A stretch of 64,000 nucleotides of DNA from Pseudomonas sp. 7SR1. Its GTDB lineage: Bacteria > Pseudomonadota > Gammaproteobacteria > Pseudomonadales > Pseudomonadaceae. Below are positions 63,614 through 64,000 of this stretch, piece after piece (the first letter of the stretch is position 1; every line of letters begins with the position of its first letter). The notes under the pieces are model-generated. The model had not been told where the DNA came from, made no database searches, and worked only from the letters and a program-made list of their open reading frames with translations. Location of the stretch: the NCBI RefSeq assembly GCF_900156465.1, contig NZ_LT707064.1, forward strand, positions 4,231,001-4,295,000, given 5' to 3'. The translations under genes were made by a program, and so were the position numbers.

Positions 63614-63648
63614 GGGGCACCCCAGGGCAGAAGACTATGCCGTCCCTG

Positions 63649-63664
63649 AGCAAGAGGCGGGCCA
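63649..63664 (-). promoter_or_regulatory. Sigma-54 (-24/-12) promoter of small ORF-dnr operon
   Basis: On the minus strand TGGCCCG-CCTC-TTGCT matches the consensus TGGCACG-N4-TTGCW in all but one position, with GG and GC at the required 10-nt spacing. Start of transcription is expected near 63639, 26 nt before the small ORF. Confidence 0.68.
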
Positions 63665-63704
63665 GGGGGCCGAGCGTGGTTCCCTGGGGCTTTGTCGTCG
63701 ATGA

Positions 63705-63763
63705 GGGTAAAAATTACCCTGATGCATCAGGGTAAAAACAACCCTGAACGGGTAATAACTACC
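63705..63763. promoter_or_regulatory. Three NorR-type enhancer sites (GGT-N7-ACC) upstream of dnr
   Basis: Three repeats follow one pattern: GGGTAAAAATTACCC (63705-63719), GGGTAAAAACAACCC (63730-63744) and GGGTAATAACTACC (63750-63763). Each contains GGT-N7-ACC, the recognition motif of the NO-responsive sigma-54 activator NorR. Their centres lie about 74, 99 and 119 bp upstream of the predicted start, the usual place for NorR enhancers. Adjacent halves of sites 1 and 2 also create a perfect 22-bp palindrome (63715-63736). Confidence 0.72.
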
Positions 63764-64000
63764 TTTCCTGCTACAGTTTTTTCGGACGATGGACAGGCTT
63801 TCCATCGCCGCGTGGCTGTCGGTTCCGTGTCCGACACGCCTCGCAGCCCCGGCCAGCCCCGCTCCCGCAGGGTTGCGCCGGGTCCGCCTGGGCAGGGCCT
63901 GGGGAGCGTGGTCGTGTCCGGCAAGCCCCTTGCAAGTGAGGGTCGAAGGCGCAGCGTCGCCGACGGGCTGGCTTGATCTGAGACAAGGCCGGTCTGCGGC
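63764..64000. other. Noncoding right end with weak regulatory motifs
   Basis: No convincing gene is present. Two weak motifs face the right edge: a -24/-12-like CGGCAAG-CCCC-TTGCA at 63919-63934, and a degenerate FNR-type box TTGATCTGAGACAA at 63973-63986. They may belong to a gene beginning beyond the window. Overlapping open frames have no ribosome sites or known domains. Confidence 0.4.

Noticed and set aside
63705..63763. CRISPR-like short repeats
   Set aside because: Three 15-bp units with 6-10 bp spacers are far too short and are better explained as protein-binding sites.
63692..63976. 94-codon plus-strand frame at the right end
   Set aside because: Starts inside the triple NorR-type repeats, has no ribosome site or family resemblance, and the encoded sequence is low-complexity Arg/Gly/Pro typical of shadow frames.

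Overview
The window is high-G+C DNA from a fluorescent Pseudomonas, most likely of the P. corrugata / P. brassicacearum / P. kilonensis group. Two things support this. The first is the end of a very large non-ribosomal peptide synthetase (NRPS) whose last six modules read Thr-Thr-Ala-Dab-Ser-aliphatic, matching my recollection of the C-terminus of corpeptin-type 'peptin' lipopeptides. The second is a complete nirS-type denitrification island in the gene order known from P. aeruginosa and P. stutzeri. The species call is inference from gene content.

Region 1 (1-31125) is lipopeptide production and export. It holds the 3' 20.4 kb of the NRPS (six modules plus tandem thioesterases), a MacA/MacB-like exporter pair directly behind it, a diaminobutyrate aminotransferase that probably supplies the Dab monomer, and a three-gene RND efflux operon (outer-membrane lipoprotein, adaptor, pump) resembling PseABC of P. 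syringae. Region 2 (31126-34842) is visibly poorer in G+C and holds the likely control module: a LuxI-type AHL synthase with a lux box, a LuxR-type regulator without an AHL domain in the same operon, a LysE-family exporter, and an AHL-binding LuxR receptor.

Region 3 (35226-39558) separates the two systems. It holds a UvrA-like double ABC ATPase and an unrecognised membrane-anchored protein with Asp-box repeats. Region 4 (39667-47482) is nosRZDFYL (N2O reduction). Region 5 (47604-56701, minus strand) is nirSMCFDLGHJEN: cytochrome cd1 nitrite reductase, its c-type cytochromes and the whole heme d1 pathway. Region 6 (56900-62602, plus strand) is nirQOP and norCB-norD (NO reduction). Region 7 (62607-63613, minus strand) is a small zinc-ribbon protein, the NO-sensing regulator dnr, and a 29-codon membrane peptide gene upstream of dnr.

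Good ANR/DNR (FNR-type) boxes precede nosR, lie between nirS and nirQ, and precede norC, so dnr should control all three units. The most interesting regulatory observation is upstream of dnr itself. A -24/-12 sigma-54 promoter points at the small ORF and dnr, and three GGT-N7-ACC motifs, the binding pattern of the NO-responsive activator NorR, lie about 75-120 bp upstream of its expected start. This suggests a two-step NO cascade (NorR to DNR to nir/nor/nos). No nitrate reductase, tRNA, rRNA, CRISPR array or insertion sequence was recognised.
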